A stretch of DNA of 64,000 bases from Virgibacillus litoralis (lineage in GTDB: Bacteria; Bacillota; Bacilli; Bacillales; Amphibacillaceae): NCBI RefSeq assembly GCF_017873675.1, contig NZ_JAGGKK010000009.1, positions 1 to 64,000 of the forward strand. Direction: 5' to 3'. Positions 1 to 8,792 of this stretch are shown piece after piece. Made by a program: the position numbers and the translations under genes. Numbering within the stretch: the stretch's first letter is position 1; every line of letters starts with the position of its first letter. The notes beneath the pieces were generated by a model that was not told the DNA's origin, did no database searches, and worked only from the letters and a program-made list of their open reading frames with translations.

Positions 1-96
1 TTTACAATATTCAATTTGAACTCTTTGCTATATTTAGCCATATAAAAACACCCTAAAAGTTAGATTTTTAACTCTAACTTTTAGGGTGCAGTACCT
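1..96 (-). mobile_element. Left-hand fragment of an IS3/IS150-like insertion sequence
   Basis: Read on the minus strand, positions 41 to 1 open a coding region beginning MAKYSKEFKLNIVK, the usual start of an IS3/IS150-family OrfA (helix-turn-helix part of the transposase). Between this start and the broken hutH frame lies a terminal inverted-repeat hairpin: 49-64 pairs with 73-88. The IS end falls at about 93-96, where hutH homology stops. The rest of the element is outside the window, so its length, target duplication and orfB cannot be seen. The family assignment rests only on the short OrfA start and the end structure. Confidence 0.75.
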
Positions 97-1024
97 TATC
101 GGTTACGGCATTTACTTCAATTTCCAGCTTTTCTTTTACATAGTTGACTGTTTGCCATGATGCTCCAAGAACTTGTGGAATGCACCTTAATGAATATGCG
201 TCCTGCACCCTGATTTCACCTTGCCTTGTTGTAAGATTGCTGTCGTAGAGAATTTCGCTGATTCGTGCTGCTACATCAATTTGTTCCTGATGGCCACGTA
301 CCTGATGCAAGTCATGGTCAAATGCATCCATTATTCCGTTTAATCCTTCCATTGTCATAGCTGCAATCAGTTCACTTTGATGGAGCAGCTTATCCATTTC
401 CAAAAAGGCAACCACACCAACAGAGGTCATTGCCTGTGTCCCATTAATAAGCGCAAGCCCTTCTTTTGCTTTAAGAGTTATCGATGGGATGTCTGCATCT
501 CTTAACGCATTCATCGTGTTCATCCGTTTTCCATTATAGAAAACTTCCCCCTCACCAAGTAAAGCCAATGCAAGGTGTGACAGTGGTGCCAGATCACCGC
601 TAGCTCCAAGTGAACCCTGTTGGGGAATAACCGGATGAATCCCAGCATTAATCAGCGCGATAAATTGATTTATAAGCTGCGGCCGCACTCCCGAGTATCC
701 TTTTACAAGTGCATTGGCTCTTAACAGCAGCATCGTCCGGCTAATTGTTTCTGGGAATGGATCACCGACACCACATGCATGCGAATGTATCAGATTTAAC
801 TGCAGTTCATCCAAGTCCTCCTCAGCAATTAAGACATCACTGAACTTCCCAAAACCAGTATTAATGCCATACATGGTCTTTTTTTTGTTAAGCATATTCT
901 CGACGGTATTTCGGCTCGATGTTAAGTTTATCTTGGTATCTTGTGATAAAGCTACCTGCTCATTGTCATAAACAACTCGTTTCACCTCATCCAGTGACAA
1001 CGTTCCCTCTGTTAAAATAATCAT
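89..1024 (-). pseudogene. hutH: Histidine ammonia-lyase, C-terminally truncated by an IS
   Basis: HutH deaminates histidine to urocanate, the first step of histidine degradation in the cytoplasm. The start at 1024 is chosen because GGAGG precedes the ATG at good spacing and the family begins MIILTEG-like. Tyr52 (YGINTGFG) and the Ala-Ser-Gly triplet that forms the MIO cofactor (141-143, [11 protein letters not shown]) are intact. Homology stops at NAVTD near residue 308 of a usual ~505, followed by seven residues read from the IS end and a stop. The C-terminal 40 percent, with further catalytic residues, is missing or beyond the IS. The product is very probably inactive, so the cell may not use histidine by this gene. 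No other hut gene is visible. Confidence 0.9.
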
Positions 1025-1065
1025 ACTGCACCTCCGTATCATCGCTTTACTATAATAAAGCGCGC

Positions 1066-1104
1066 AAAGTAAAAGGAGGCTATGGTCGTTAAACCATGCC
1101 TCCT
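1066..1104 (-). terminator. Intrinsic-terminator-like hairpin in the hutH leader
   Basis: On the minus strand AGGAGGCATGG pairs with CCATAGCCTCCT around an 8 nt loop, followed by TTTTACTTT. It lies 40-80 nt upstream of the hutH start, so it would stop transcription before the gene. This suggests leader-controlled readthrough. HutP antitermination is the known hut precedent in B. subtilis, but I see no array of HutP-type UAG triplets here. Confidence 0.6.
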
Positions 1105-1157
1105 GGATATCCGTTATTGTTAGTGAGTGAATGTTGCAGTTTTCGATGTGAAAACAT
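1089..1157 (-). CDS. Possible 22-residue leader peptide of hutH
   Basis: An ATG at 1157 preceded by GAGGTG at suitable spacing opens a 22-codon ORF ([10 protein letters not shown]...) ending in TAA inside the loop of the leader hairpin. A ribosome translating it would occupy the 5' arm of that hairpin. This is the geometry of translation-coupled attenuation. Two His codons occur, which is not a strong run. Coding is unproven. A second frame, open from 1165, runs into hutH itself and is an alternative but unlikely extension of the enzyme. Confidence 0.35.
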   Translation of the reverse strand: MFSHRKLQHSLTNNNGYPGGMV

Positions 1158-1194
1158 AATCGCACCTCAATGTTGAAATTTTCTTACTTTATAT

Positions 1195-1208
1195 TGTAAG
1201 CGTTTTCC
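1195..1208. promoter_or_regulatory. cre-like CcpA site upstream of hutH
   Basis: TGTAAGCGTTTTCC matches the CcpA operator consensus TGNAANCGNWWNCA at all but one position. It lies about 170 bp upstream of hutH and next to an AT-rich promoter-like stretch. Catabolite repression of hut is well known in B. subtilis. The site is a prediction from the consensus. Confidence 0.5.
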
Positions 1209-1243
1209 ATTGAGGATGCAAATTTAATTTTGCTGGAGTTGCA

Positions 1244-1348
1244 ATTGTGAACTTCAGCGATTTAATTGTGGGCTTCAGCGGATTTTGTGACAACTTGAGC
1301 GGAATCATTGTGAACTTCAGCGGATACTGTGACAACTTCAGCGAATTC
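1244..1348. repeat. 21-bp tandem array (5 units) related to the array at 62.6 kb
   Basis: Five diverged units, anchored on CAGCG/GAGCG at 1255, 1276, 1297, 1318 and 1339, so exactly 21 bp apart. Unit form is TTGTGACAACTTGAGCGGA with a compensated 2 bp indel in some units. The array begins just beyond the alsT terminator, read in the alsT direction. The same unit occurs at 62627-62735. It is not coding in any convincing frame. Confidence 0.85.
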
Positions 1349-1370
1349 ACCTAATTCAGCTGTCAAACAT

Positions 1371-1406
1371 TAAAAACTGCCTGCTCCCTCAACTGAGAGC
1401 AGACAG
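1371..1406 (-). terminator. Rho-independent terminator of the alanine symporter gene
   Basis: On the minus strand CTGTCTGCTC pairs with GAGCAGGCAG around a 10 nt loop and is followed by TTTTTA. It starts a few bases after the symporter stop codon. Confidence 0.85.
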
Positions 1407-1417
1407 CACCATCATAA

Positions 1418-2842
1418 TTATTCTTCTTTTTCCGATGTTTGCTCACGGCCCCAGAATTCAATACCTGTCTGGTCATCCAGTGTATCACGATAAAACACGG
1501 GATCTTTACCCGCCTTCCGCTGTTCGCGGTAATCCTGCAAAACGCGATTCGCAATTTTAAACAGCTTGGAAATGGCATAGAGGTTAATCAGCGCCATAAT
1601 TCCCATTGTCAGGTCGGCCATCGCCCACACTAGATCGAATGTAGCGATTGCACCAAATACTACCATTGCCAATACAGCGATACGATAGATAAATAGTGCT
1701 GTCTTGCTTTCTTTAATAAAACCAATATTATTTTCCCCATAGTAATAGTTTCCAAGAATAGAACTATAGGCGAAAAAGAAAATTGCGATTGCTATAAAGA
1801 CCGCAGCCCAGTCACCAATATGGAATTCGAATGCACTTTGTGTCAATTGAATTCCGTCCGCTTCACTTCCGTAAATCCCACCTGCAGAAATCAGAATAAA
1901 ACCTGTCGCACTGCAAATAAGGATCGTATCGAAAAATACACCTAATGCTTGAATCAGCCCTTGTTTGGCCGGATGGGAAACCTCAGCAGTGGCAGCAGCG
2001 TTTGGCGCACTACCCATACCAGCTTCATTGGAAAATAAGCCACGCTTAATTCCCATTAGAATGGCAGCACCAAATCCACCGCCAGCAATTTCACGAATAC
2101 CAAATGCATTGGCAAAAATTAATGAAATCATGTCAGGAACAGCAGTTATATTAATAACAAGAATATAAATAGCTATGATAATATACAGAATTGCCATCAC
2201 CGGAACGATGATTTGCGTTACATTTGCGATGGTTTTTAGCCCGCCAAATATAACGATTGCCGTCAAAAGAACCAGAATTATAGCCATTACATTTTTACTT
2301 ATATCAAATTCACCATTGAAGGCAAGACTTATTGTGTTGGATTGAACAGAGTTAAATACAAGCCCATATGTAAATGTAATGGTGATTGCAAAAACTATCC
2401 CAAGCCAGCGCTTATTAAGCCCTTTTTCCATATAATATGCAGGCCCGCCTCGATATTGATCAGCTTCTGGAACTTTATAAACTTGTGCAAGTGTACTTTC
2501 TACAAATGCTGTAGCTGAACCTAGTAACGCAATCAGCCACATCCAGAATATAGCACCAGGGCCTCCAACTGCAACCGCCGACGCAACCCCGGCAAGATTC
2601 CCGGTGCCAACGCGTGATGCAGCGCTTATTGCAAATGCCTGAAATGATGATGTACCTTTTTTTCCTGAAGCAAAAATTGTTCGTTTATCAAATAATACGC
2701 GGAACATTTCTGGCAGATAACGAAATTGAACAAATTTCGTTTTAATAGTGAACCAAAGTCCAACCCCGATCAAGGCTGCTATTAAAATATATGTCCACAT
2801 CACTTCGTTTGCTATTCCTAGTAGTTTCTCAAAGAGTTCCAT
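1418..2842 (-). CDS. Sodium:alanine symporter family protein (AlsT/AgcS-like)
   Basis: A 474-residue polytopic membrane protein of the alanine or glycine:cation symporter family, which imports small neutral amino acids with sodium. The N-terminal region (WFTIKTKFVQFRYLPEM), the GTGNLAGVASAVAVGGPGA stretch near residues 95-115 and the GMGSAPNAAATAEVSHP stretch near 275 are hallmarks of the family, and length is typical. Start at 2842 has an AAAGGGG ribosome site. It is monocistronic, with its own terminator at 1371-1406 and the thioesterase terminator upstream. Exact substrate (alanine, glycine or glutamine) cannot be told from sequence. Confidence 0.93.
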   Translation of the reverse strand: MELFEKLLGIANEVMWTYILIAALIGVGLWFTIKTKFVQFRYLPEMFRVLFDKRTIFASGKKGTSSFQAFAISAASRVGTGNLAGVASAVAVGGPGAIFWMWLIALLGSATAFVESTLAQVYKVPEADQYRGGPAYYMEKGLNKRWLGIVFAITITFTYGLVFNSVQSNTISLAFNGEFDISKNVMAIILVLLTAIVIFGGLKTIANVTQIIVPVMAILYIIIAIYILVINITAVPDMISLIFANAFGIREIAGGGFGAAILMGIKRGLFSNEAGMGSAPNAAATAEVSHPAKQGLIQALGVFFDTILICSATGFILISAGGIYGSEADGIQLTQSAFEFHIGDWAAVFIAIAIFFFAYSSILGNYYYGENNIGFIKESKTALFIYRIAVLAMVVFGAIATFDLVWAMADLTMGIMALINLYAISKLFKIANRVLQDYREQRKAGKDPVFYRDTLDDQTGIEFWGREQTSEKEE

Positions 2843-2911
2843 AATGAGTGTTCCCCTTTCAAACCATATTTAAAGATTTATTCCCCAATTTCTTGGTCTG
2901 TAATCTTTCTC

Positions 2912-2949
2912 GAAAAAAATAATAGAAGCCAGTAAAATATGGCTCCTGC
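2912..2949 (-). terminator. Terminator of the acyl-CoA thioesterase gene
   Basis: Minus-strand stem GGAGCCA/TGGCTTCT followed by ATTATTTTTTT, about 50 nt downstream of the thioesterase stop. Confidence 0.8.
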
Positions 2950-3001
2950 TTTAAAGCAATTATATCTTAAATTTATATTTTATCAAAATGGAAATAAAAC
3001 C

Positions 3002-3523
3002 CTAAAGCCCTTGGTTCCAAGGAAAATCTGTACCAAATGTAGAGGCTACCTCTTTCGAATGCTTTCTTCGTTCTTTCCGTCTCTCAGCACGAACAGGTGC
3101 AGATTCGTGTAAATTCTTTTGCTGACTAGTTACAGGATAAACAGATGGTATTGGTGTTGGGTGTCCATCTTCATCAACTGCTACAAACGTCATAAAAGCT
3201 GTTGTGCAAACTTTTCTATCACCTGTCAGCAAATCTTCTGTAACAGCCTTCACAAACACCTCCATTGATGTATTGTGAGTCCATGTTACAAACGCTTCAA
3301 CACAGATGGTATCACCTTCTTTTACTGGAGCCAAAAAGTCTACTGAATCAGTTGATGCAGTAACAACCGGTTTTCTGGCATGCCGCCCTGCAGCAATCGC
3401 ACCCACATCATCTATATGGGCCATTAATTTCCCGCCAAATAATGTACCATGTGAATTCGTATCTGGCGGCAAAACGTGTGATGTTTTTACTGCTAATGAA
3501 TATGAGCATGCTTTACTTTCCAT
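3002..3523 (-). CDS. Acyl-CoA thioesterase, hotdog fold (YkhA-like)
   Basis: A 173-residue single-hotdog-domain protein expected to hydrolyse acyl-CoA thioesters in the cytoplasm. Family features are NSHGTLFGGKLMAHIDDVGAIAA near residues 23-45, where the Asn and Asp lie at the active site of this group, and the VDFLAPVKEGDTI stretch. The C-terminal 40 residues are basic and low-complexity (RRKERRKHSKE). AGGAGAG precedes the ATG. Length matches B. subtilis YkhA. Substrate chain length is unknown. Confidence 0.9.
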   Translation of the reverse strand: MESKACSYSLAVKTSHVLPPDTNSHGTLFGGKLMAHIDDVGAIAAGRHARKPVVTASTDSVDFLAPVKEGDTICVEAFVTWTHNTSMEVFVKAVTEDLLTGDRKVCTTAFMTFVAVDEDGHPTPIPSVYPVTSQQKNLHESAPVRAERRKERRKHSKEVASTFGTDFPWNQGL

Positions 3524-3586
3524 TTAAATCTCTCCTAAATAATATTATCTTAATATATCTTACCCGATATAACCCCCATCTACTCC

Positions 3587-5029
3587 TTACAGTATGGGTG
3601 AAAGTAATCTGGATACCGATTCTTTAAACCGGACTCCTAATGAGCGTTTGGCGTATAGTTTCCTCGTCATTATCGTTGAGTGTGCAACGTCATCGTGAAA
3701 TGCTTCTACTAACCTTTCCGCTAAGCCTTTATCATATAAAAATGCATTGACTTCAAAATTTAATCGAAAACTTCTCACATCAATATTTGCGGTCCCGACA
3801 GAGGCTATCTTTCCATCAACAACGATCGTTTTTGCATGAAGAAATCCATGCTGATAAATATAAACATCTGCACCAGCATTAAGTAAATCACCAATGTAAG
3901 AGAGAGTTGCCCAGTAGACAAATGGATGGTCCGGTTTATTCGGGATCATTATCTTTACATCAACACCTGATAATACGGCAATTCGTAATGCATCCCGAAG
4001 GCTCTCATCCGGAATGAAATATGGCGTTTGTATGTAAACATATTCTTTTGCTGTCATAATCATTTTGATATAACCGTTTTTAATTTGTTCCCAATCAGAA
4101 TCCGGTCCACTTGAGACGATTTGCACCCCGACATCCCCGTCACTTTCTGCTTCAAAGTAACGGTCTTCATACATAATATCGTTACGTGACGCCTGATTCC
4201 AATCCAAAATAAAGCGTGTCTGCATGTTGGGCACAGCATCACCGCTAATACGTAAATGTGTATCACGCCAGTAACCAAACTTTTTGTTATGGCCAAGATA
4301 TTCATCACCAATGTTAAACCCGCCAATATAGCCAACTGTACCATCAATAATGGCTAGTTTACGATGATTCCGAAAATTGATTTTCAAATTAACTTTGGGT
4401 ATCTTTGGCGGAAAGAATGATTCAACCTGAACCCCTGCTTTACGCATACGATTGAGAAACTTTTTACTGATTCCTCTTGAACCCATATCATCATACAATG
4501 CACGTACTTCAACACCTTCACTCGCCTTTCTAATCAGGACATCGGAAATTTTCATTCCTAATTTATCATGACGAATAATATAGTAAAGCAAATGTATATG
4601 ATCCTCTGCCTTCTCCAGGTCCTCAAGCAATGCAGCAAATTTCTTTTCACCATCCGTATATATTTCCACACTATTATCTTGTGTGAAAAGGGCATCGTTA
4701 TTACGTAGATGTAAATAATATAAATCCTTATATTCAATTAACTCTTTATGTTTAAAGTTAAAACTATTTTCTTCTATTGCCCGCAACTGCTTCTGTACAG
4801 CCCTTTTCACACCAAGCTTACTCTTTGTATCCCATGTGAATATCCTCTGGGAGCTTAGTCTCTTACCAAAAATTAAATACAAAATAAACCCGGCAATTGG
4901 GATGAAAAGCAATACCATTAACCATGCCCATGTTGAGCTTGGATCTTTTCTTTCCAGAAAGATAATCGCTAATGCCAGTGCAATATTAAAGAATAGTATA
5001 AAACCAAAAAAAACAGACAAAAAACTCAC
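3587..5029 (-). CDS. cls: Cardiolipin synthase
   Basis: Membrane enzyme that condenses two phosphatidylglycerol molecules to cardiolipin and glycerol. Two N-terminal transmembrane segments (about residues 3-24 and 34-56) precede two phospholipase D domains, with HKD motifs at about residue 222 (HRKLAIIDG) and 398 (HAKTIVVDG). I prefer the GTG at 5029, spaced 10 nt after AAGGAG, giving 480 residues as in ClsA; the TTG at 5050 lies upstream of that ribosome site. Single gene, convergent with nothing, divergent from the SDR-like gene. Cardiolipin commonly rises in salt-adapted Bacillaceae, which fits but does not prove the host type. Confidence 0.95.
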   Translation of the reverse strand: MSFLSVFFGFILFFNIALALAIIFLERKDPSSTWAWLMVLLFIPIAGFILYLIFGKRLSSQRIFTWDTKSKLGVKRAVQKQLRAIEENSFNFKHKELIEYKDLYYLHLRNNDALFTQDNSVEIYTDGEKKFAALLEDLEKAEDHIHLLYYIIRHDKLGMKISDVLIRKASEGVEVRALYDDMGSRGISKKFLNRMRKAGVQVESFFPPKIPKVNLKINFRNHRKLAIIDGTVGYIGGFNIGDEYLGHNKKFGYWRDTHLRISGDAVPNMQTRFILDWNQASRNDIMYEDRYFEAESDGDVGVQIVSSGPDSDWEQIKNGYIKMIMTAKEYVYIQTPYFIPDESLRDALRIAVLSGVDVKIMIPNKPDHPFVYWATLSYIGDLLNAGADVYIYQHGFLHAKTIVVDGKIASVGTANIDVRSFRLNFEVNAFLYDKGLAERLVEAFHDDVAHSTIMTRKLYAKRSLGVRFKESVSRLLSPIL

Positions 5030-5128
5030 GTGTATATCTCTCCTTACCAAGCAGTTACATTATCCTTTAATATAGCATAATTTTGGTTAATACGTTAGCC
5101 TAGTATTATATATAAAGGGTGTGGAAAA

Positions 5129-5686
5129 ATGAAAAATCAATACGCATTAGTTGTTGGAGGTACTGGCATGCTGAAAGATGTATGTCATTGGCTGATTCAA
5201 CAAGAATATCATGTATATGTTATTGGACGGAACAAAACGAAACTTAAAAAGCTTAAACAAGATACTAGACAGCCAGAAAGCCTTCATGGGATTTCTGTTG
5301 ATTATCAGAACAGTGCTTGTTTATCAAACGAATTATCAAACTTGTTTAAAAAAAATGGCATACCTAACATTGTGGTCAGCTGGATTCATTCGACAGCTCC
5401 AAAAGCCCTTCCTTTAATTAAGGATATGATAAGCAAACAAGATTTAAGTACTAATTGGCAATTAATTCATATACAGGGTAGTGCCCGTTTTTTTGGAAAA
5501 GAAAACACGCCTGTACCAGAAAACTGTTTGTACAAACGTGTCTATTTAGGATTTATTTTAGAAAATAACCATTCTCGCTGGCTTACGCATAATGAAATTT
5601 CAAGCGGTGTCATTCATGCTATTACTAGTGATAATAATGAAACCATAATTGGTACACTTGAGCCCTGGAATTTACGACCACAATAA
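5129..5686 (+). CDS. Short-chain dehydrogenase-like protein, atypical
   Basis: A 185-residue Rossmann-type protein with the dinucleotide-binding loop VVGGTGML at residues 8-15, followed by a short basic region. The usual SDR catalytic Tyr-x-x-x-Lys is not present in standard form: the C-terminal part has LYKRVYLGF after GSARFF. It may bind NADP without being a classical dehydrogenase. Ribosome site GGGTGTGG is modest. Its stop codon abuts the stop codon of the convergent methionine gamma-lyase gene (5686/5687), with no terminator between them. Confidence 0.7.
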   Translation: MKNQYALVVGGTGMLKDVCHWLIQQEYHVYVIGRNKTKLKKLKQDTRQPESLHGISVDYQNSACLSNELSNLFKKNGIPNIVVSWIHSTAPKALPLIKDMISKQDLSTNWQLIHIQGSARFFGKENTPVPENCLYKRVYLGFILENNHSRWLTHNEISSGVIHAITSDNNETIIGTLEPWNLRPQ

Positions 5687-6871
5687 TTAAAGGTTGTTCA
5701 AAGATTGTTCCAGATCCTCCCATATATCTTCCCAGGCTTCAAGACCTGCAGATAACCGGATAAGCTGATCTGTTATTCCCATATCAAGACGGGATTCCTC
5801 TGGTACAACGGCATGTGTCATAGTTGAAGGATGCTGAATTAATGTCTCCGCATCACCAAGACTTACAGCAATCTTTAGGAAATTCAGGTTGTTCAGCATT
5901 CGTTGTGCATCCTGTTTCGCCCCCTTTATTTCGAATGAAATTAAACCACCGCCCCGTTTCATCTGTTTTTGACGAATCGGAAAATCCGGATGACTTTCAT
6001 CATTCGGATAAAAGACACGTGCAACCTTAGGATGATTACGTAATTTCTCAAATATTTTTTCGGCATTATCACAGTGGCGGTCAATCCGAATCGGGAGTGT
6101 TTTAAGCCCTCTTAGTAATAACCACGCATCCAGTGGTGACATAATGCCGCCGATATCCTTTAAGGTTGTCATCGCAACTTTATCCAAAAAGTCTTTTTTT
6201 CCAACAGCAAGCCCTGCCACTACATCTCCATGACCGCCTATATATTTTGTTGCACTATGGAGTACAACATCACAGCCTAATTCAAGTGGTCGCTGTAAAT
6301 AGGGTGATGAAAATGTATTATCGACAACCACTGGAATTCCCTTTTCATGTGCCACTTCAGCAACCATTTTAAGGTCAATTAGCTTCATTGTCGGATTAAT
6401 TGGTGTTTCGACATAAATACATGTCGTTTCAGGCTTAATTAATGAACGAATTTCATCTTTTGTTTCCATTGCTGAAAAGTCATGTGAAATATTAAATTTT
6501 TCTTCCATCATTGCTAGTAAACCGAAAGTACAGCCATACAATCCTGATGAACACAATACATGGTCATTCGCCTTTGTCAGTGCAATCAAAATAGCAGATA
6601 CAGCTGCCATTCCTGATCCAAAAGCAAGCCCGCGTTCTCCGTTTTCCAAAGCTGCAATCCGTTCTTCTAAAACGCTTACTGTCGGATTTCCCAACCTGGA
6701 ATAAATATAGCCATCTTCCTCACCCGCAAACCGTCGTTCTCCTTGCTCTGCTGTTTCAAATGTATACGTTGAAGTCTGAAACAAAGGTGTTGCAAGACTA
6801 CCAAGCATGTCTTTGGAATCGTACCCTTCATGAATAACCGATGTTTCAAAGTGTTTATGTTTTTTTACCAT
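5687..6871 (-). CDS. Methionine gamma-lyase (PLP, Cys/Met metabolism family)
   Basis: A 394-residue PLP enzyme of the gamma family. The pyridoxal lysine is Lys209 in HSATKYIGGHG. The sequence SGLYGCTFGLL places a cysteine at 114, the residue that separates methionine gamma-lyases from cystathionine gamma-synthases; this favours cleavage of methionine to methanethiol, ammonia and 2-oxobutyrate. A related cystathionine lyase remains possible. GGGGG precedes the ATG. A cre-like site lies 70 bp upstream, suggesting carbon catabolite control and a degradative role, opposite to the S-box controlled synthesis genes 2 kb away. Confidence 0.85.
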   Translation of the reverse strand: MVKKHKHFETSVIHEGYDSKDMLGSLATPLFQTSTYTFETAEQGERRFAGEEDGYIYSRLGNPTVSVLEERIAALENGERGLAFGSGMAAVSAILIALTKANDHVLCSSGLYGCTFGLLAMMEEKFNISHDFSAMETKDEIRSLIKPETTCIYVETPINPTMKLIDLKMVAEVAHEKGIPVVVDNTFSSPYLQRPLELGCDVVLHSATKYIGGHGDVVAGLAVGKKDFLDKVAMTTLKDIGGIMSPLDAWLLLRGLKTLPIRIDRHCDNAEKIFEKLRNHPKVARVFYPNDESHPDFPIRQKQMKRGGGLISFEIKGAKQDAQRMLNNLNFLKIAVSLGDAETLIQHPSTMTHAVVPEESRLDMGITDQLIRLSAGLEAWEDIWEDLEQSLNNL

Positions 6872-6941
6872 TAGTAAATCCCCCTAGATAAACAATATAG
6901 TAATCTCATATACTACTATCATATTGTATTTACCAACTTTT

Positions 6942-6955
6942 TGAAAGCGTTTTCC
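6942..6955. promoter_or_regulatory. cre-like site upstream of methionine gamma-lyase
   Basis: TGAAAGCGTTTTCC fits the CcpA consensus with one mismatch. On the minus strand it overlaps a possible -35 (TTTCAA) that is 17 bp from TATGAT, so bound CcpA would block the promoter. Confidence 0.5.
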
Positions 6956-7149
6956 GATGAAATGTTAAGAGCAGAGTTATTGCTTTTTTCAGAAAGAAAA
7001 TCTAGAATTGGTTTACTTACTCAACTTTCGTATCTAAAGAATAAGCCCAAACAGCTATCTTGATAATCTCGAAACGTTTTTAATTGTTGCCTTGATAAAA
7101 GTTTTTTTGTACACATAAGATATAAACTGCGAAGTAACTGCAGGAATAA

Positions 7150-7460
7150 AATCTATAAACTCTCGTCACTCCGTCCGGGATCGCTACGGGCGGATGCGCA
7201 CCTTAGGGCAACGCTTCAGCTTCCTCGGAAGCAAAAACCGCTTCCTACGGGATCTTCAGCTGTTGCTGTTCCCGCTGGAGTCACCGCCCTCCGCTCACCC
7301 GGACTAGTGTAATGCTGTCACACATTTCTTCTATAGGGATTTCTACTCCAGTCAACAGCGTAGGAAATACACGTAGACTCCTGTGGGAGCTGAGGCTCAT
7401 CAGCCGCCCTAGGTGCGCGAAGTGTATTTCCGGAGCGGCATCATTGCACTCCAACTTTTT
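7150..7460. repeat. Two inverted copies of a GC-rich intergenic palindromic element
   Basis: This fills the middle of a 786 bp gap between the lyase and rarD. The first copy (about 7155-7310, minus orientation) contains, on the minus strand, GGCGGTGACTCCAGCGGGAA and GCTGAAGCGTTGCCC. The second (about 7363-7440, plus orientation) runs from GGAAATACAC to its complement GTGTATTTCC with GACTCCTGTGGGAGC and GCTCATCAGCCGCCCTAGG between. Both belong to a dispersed element that I recall as common in Bacillus-group genomes. No credible gene was found in the rest of the gap. Confidence 0.65.
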
Positions 7461-7657
7461 ACAAAGTACTTCGCATTATATATTAACTACGCACCGTTGA
7501 TCTAAAGTCAACTCAAGCAGTGTATCTTCAACCTTTCTATTCCTTCAAGGTTTATGCGTTCATTTTACGCTGTGAAGATTGAATTATTTAGTTTAGTAGT
7601 ATGCATGTCGGAAGTGTTACTTGAATCTGGACACATCGCAGAAATGAGGTTTTCAAA

Positions 7658-8560
7658 ATGAATCAGGACAATAAAATCGGGATTTTATATGCAGCAGGTG
7701 CCTATTTATTATGGGGGTTCCTGCCTGCTTATTGGAAGCTTATAGACCAGGTTCCACCTGATGAAATATTAGCACATCGTATATTGTGGTCATTTATTTT
7801 CATGATTATTGTAGTTATAGTTGTGCAAAAATGGAAGCTCTTCCTAAAGGAATGCAGAATTATTTTAAACGATAGAAAAAAACTGACCGGAATTACATTC
7901 GCATCAATCGCCATTAGTATCAATTGGCTTACCTTCATATGGGCGGTTAACAATGAACATGTAATTCAGGCAAGCCTCGGTTATTACATAAACCCGCTTG
8001 TAAGTATTTTATTAGGAATGATTGTGTTAAAAGAAACATTAACACGGGGCCAGATGCTATCATTTCTACTAGCTGCAATTGGTGTGATTAATCTTACAAT
8101 CAGTTATGGTGTTTTTCCTTGGGTATCACTATTGCTCGCATTCAGTTTTGCGATTTATGGGTTACTGAAAAAAACTGTAGATGTTAGTGCAATGTTCGGT
8201 CTAACTATCGAGACAATGATTGTAACCCCTATTGCTCTTATTTATTTACTATCTATCTCTGGCAGTTCATTGGCAGCTGATCCAATGTTCTCAAGCTTTG
8301 GGTTATTACTGTTTGGTGCTGGTGTCGTCACAGCGATTCCACTATTATTGTTTGCAAGTGGTGCGAAACGAATCCCATTATCAATGGTAGGATTTCTACA
8401 ATATATCGCACCAACTATCATGCTAGTTCTAGGTGTGTTTGTTTATCAGGAGACTTTTTCACTGGCGCATTTTATATCGTTTGCACTAATCTGGACAGCA
8501 CTAATTATCTACATGTCTTCTGCACATCGCAGTTCAGTTCGGCTTAAGGTGAAAAATTAG
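7658..8560 (+). CDS. rarD: RarD family EamA transporter
   Basis: A 300-residue inner-membrane protein with ten predicted transmembrane segments (two EamA halves) and the RarD start GILYAAGAYLLWGFLPAYWKL. RarD proteins are drug/metabolite transporter superfamily members named from a chloramphenicol-sensitivity phenotype; the transported compound is not established. ATGAGG lies 8 nt before the ATG. It stands alone between two repeat-rich gaps. Confidence 0.9.
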   Translation: MNQDNKIGILYAAGAYLLWGFLPAYWKLIDQVPPDEILAHRILWSFIFMIIVVIVVQKWKLFLKECRIILNDRKKLTGITFASIAISINWLTFIWAVNNEHVIQASLGYYINPLVSILLGMIVLKETLTRGQMLSFLLAAIGVINLTISYGVFPWVSLLLAFSFAIYGLLKKTVDVSAMFGLTIETMIVTPIALIYLLSISGSSLAADPMFSSFGLLLFGAGVVTAIPLLLFASGAKRIPLSMVGFLQYIAPTIMLVLGVFVYQETFSLAHFISFALIWTALIIYMSSAHRSSVRLKVKN

Positions 8561-8579
8561 GCTCTTAGTGATAAAGTGG

Positions 8580-8683
8580 AAATATACTTGCCTTTCGCAG
8601 GCAAGCAGCTCGTCCCCCGCTTCTTGGGTCTTGCGCAGCTTTCTATTTTCCTTGAAGCCTTGCATATTTCCACTGCTGATAAG
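8580..8683. repeat. Degenerate copy of the GC-rich palindromic element
   Basis: Terminal inverted repeats AGTGGAAATAT and ATATTTCCACT bound about 100 bp. Read on the minus strand the right half ends GCGAAAGGCAAGTATATTTCC, resembling the end of the element at 7363-7440. It lies directly after rarD and may provide its 3' end. Confidence 0.5.
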
Positions 8684-8753
8684 CTTTTACTATTTTTATT
8701 CAACAACAAACTTTAAAAAGCAGCCAAAATTTAAATCAATTTTCAGAATTCAC

Positions 8754-8783
8754 TTGACGTACAATCATTCATACGTATATAAT
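8754..8783 (+). promoter_or_regulatory. Sigma-A promoter of the metY-hom operon
   Basis: TTGACG at 8754-8759 and TATAAT at 8778-8783 are separated by 18 bp. This is the best promoter in the gap and would start an RNA near 8790, giving a leader of about 310 nt containing the structured repeat and the S-box. Confidence 0.75.
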
Positions 8784-8792
8784 GTTCAATAA

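Noticed and set aside
714-971. Plus-strand ORF inside hutH
   Set aside because: Shadow of the well-conserved hutH frame on the other strand.
4060-4347. Minus-strand ORF of 95 codons inside cls
   Set aside because: Overlaps the phospholipase D domains of cls in another frame, with no ribosome site.
7312-7500. Plus-strand ORF in the rarD upstream gap
   Set aside because: Lies within the GC-rich palindromic elements, which give chance open frames.
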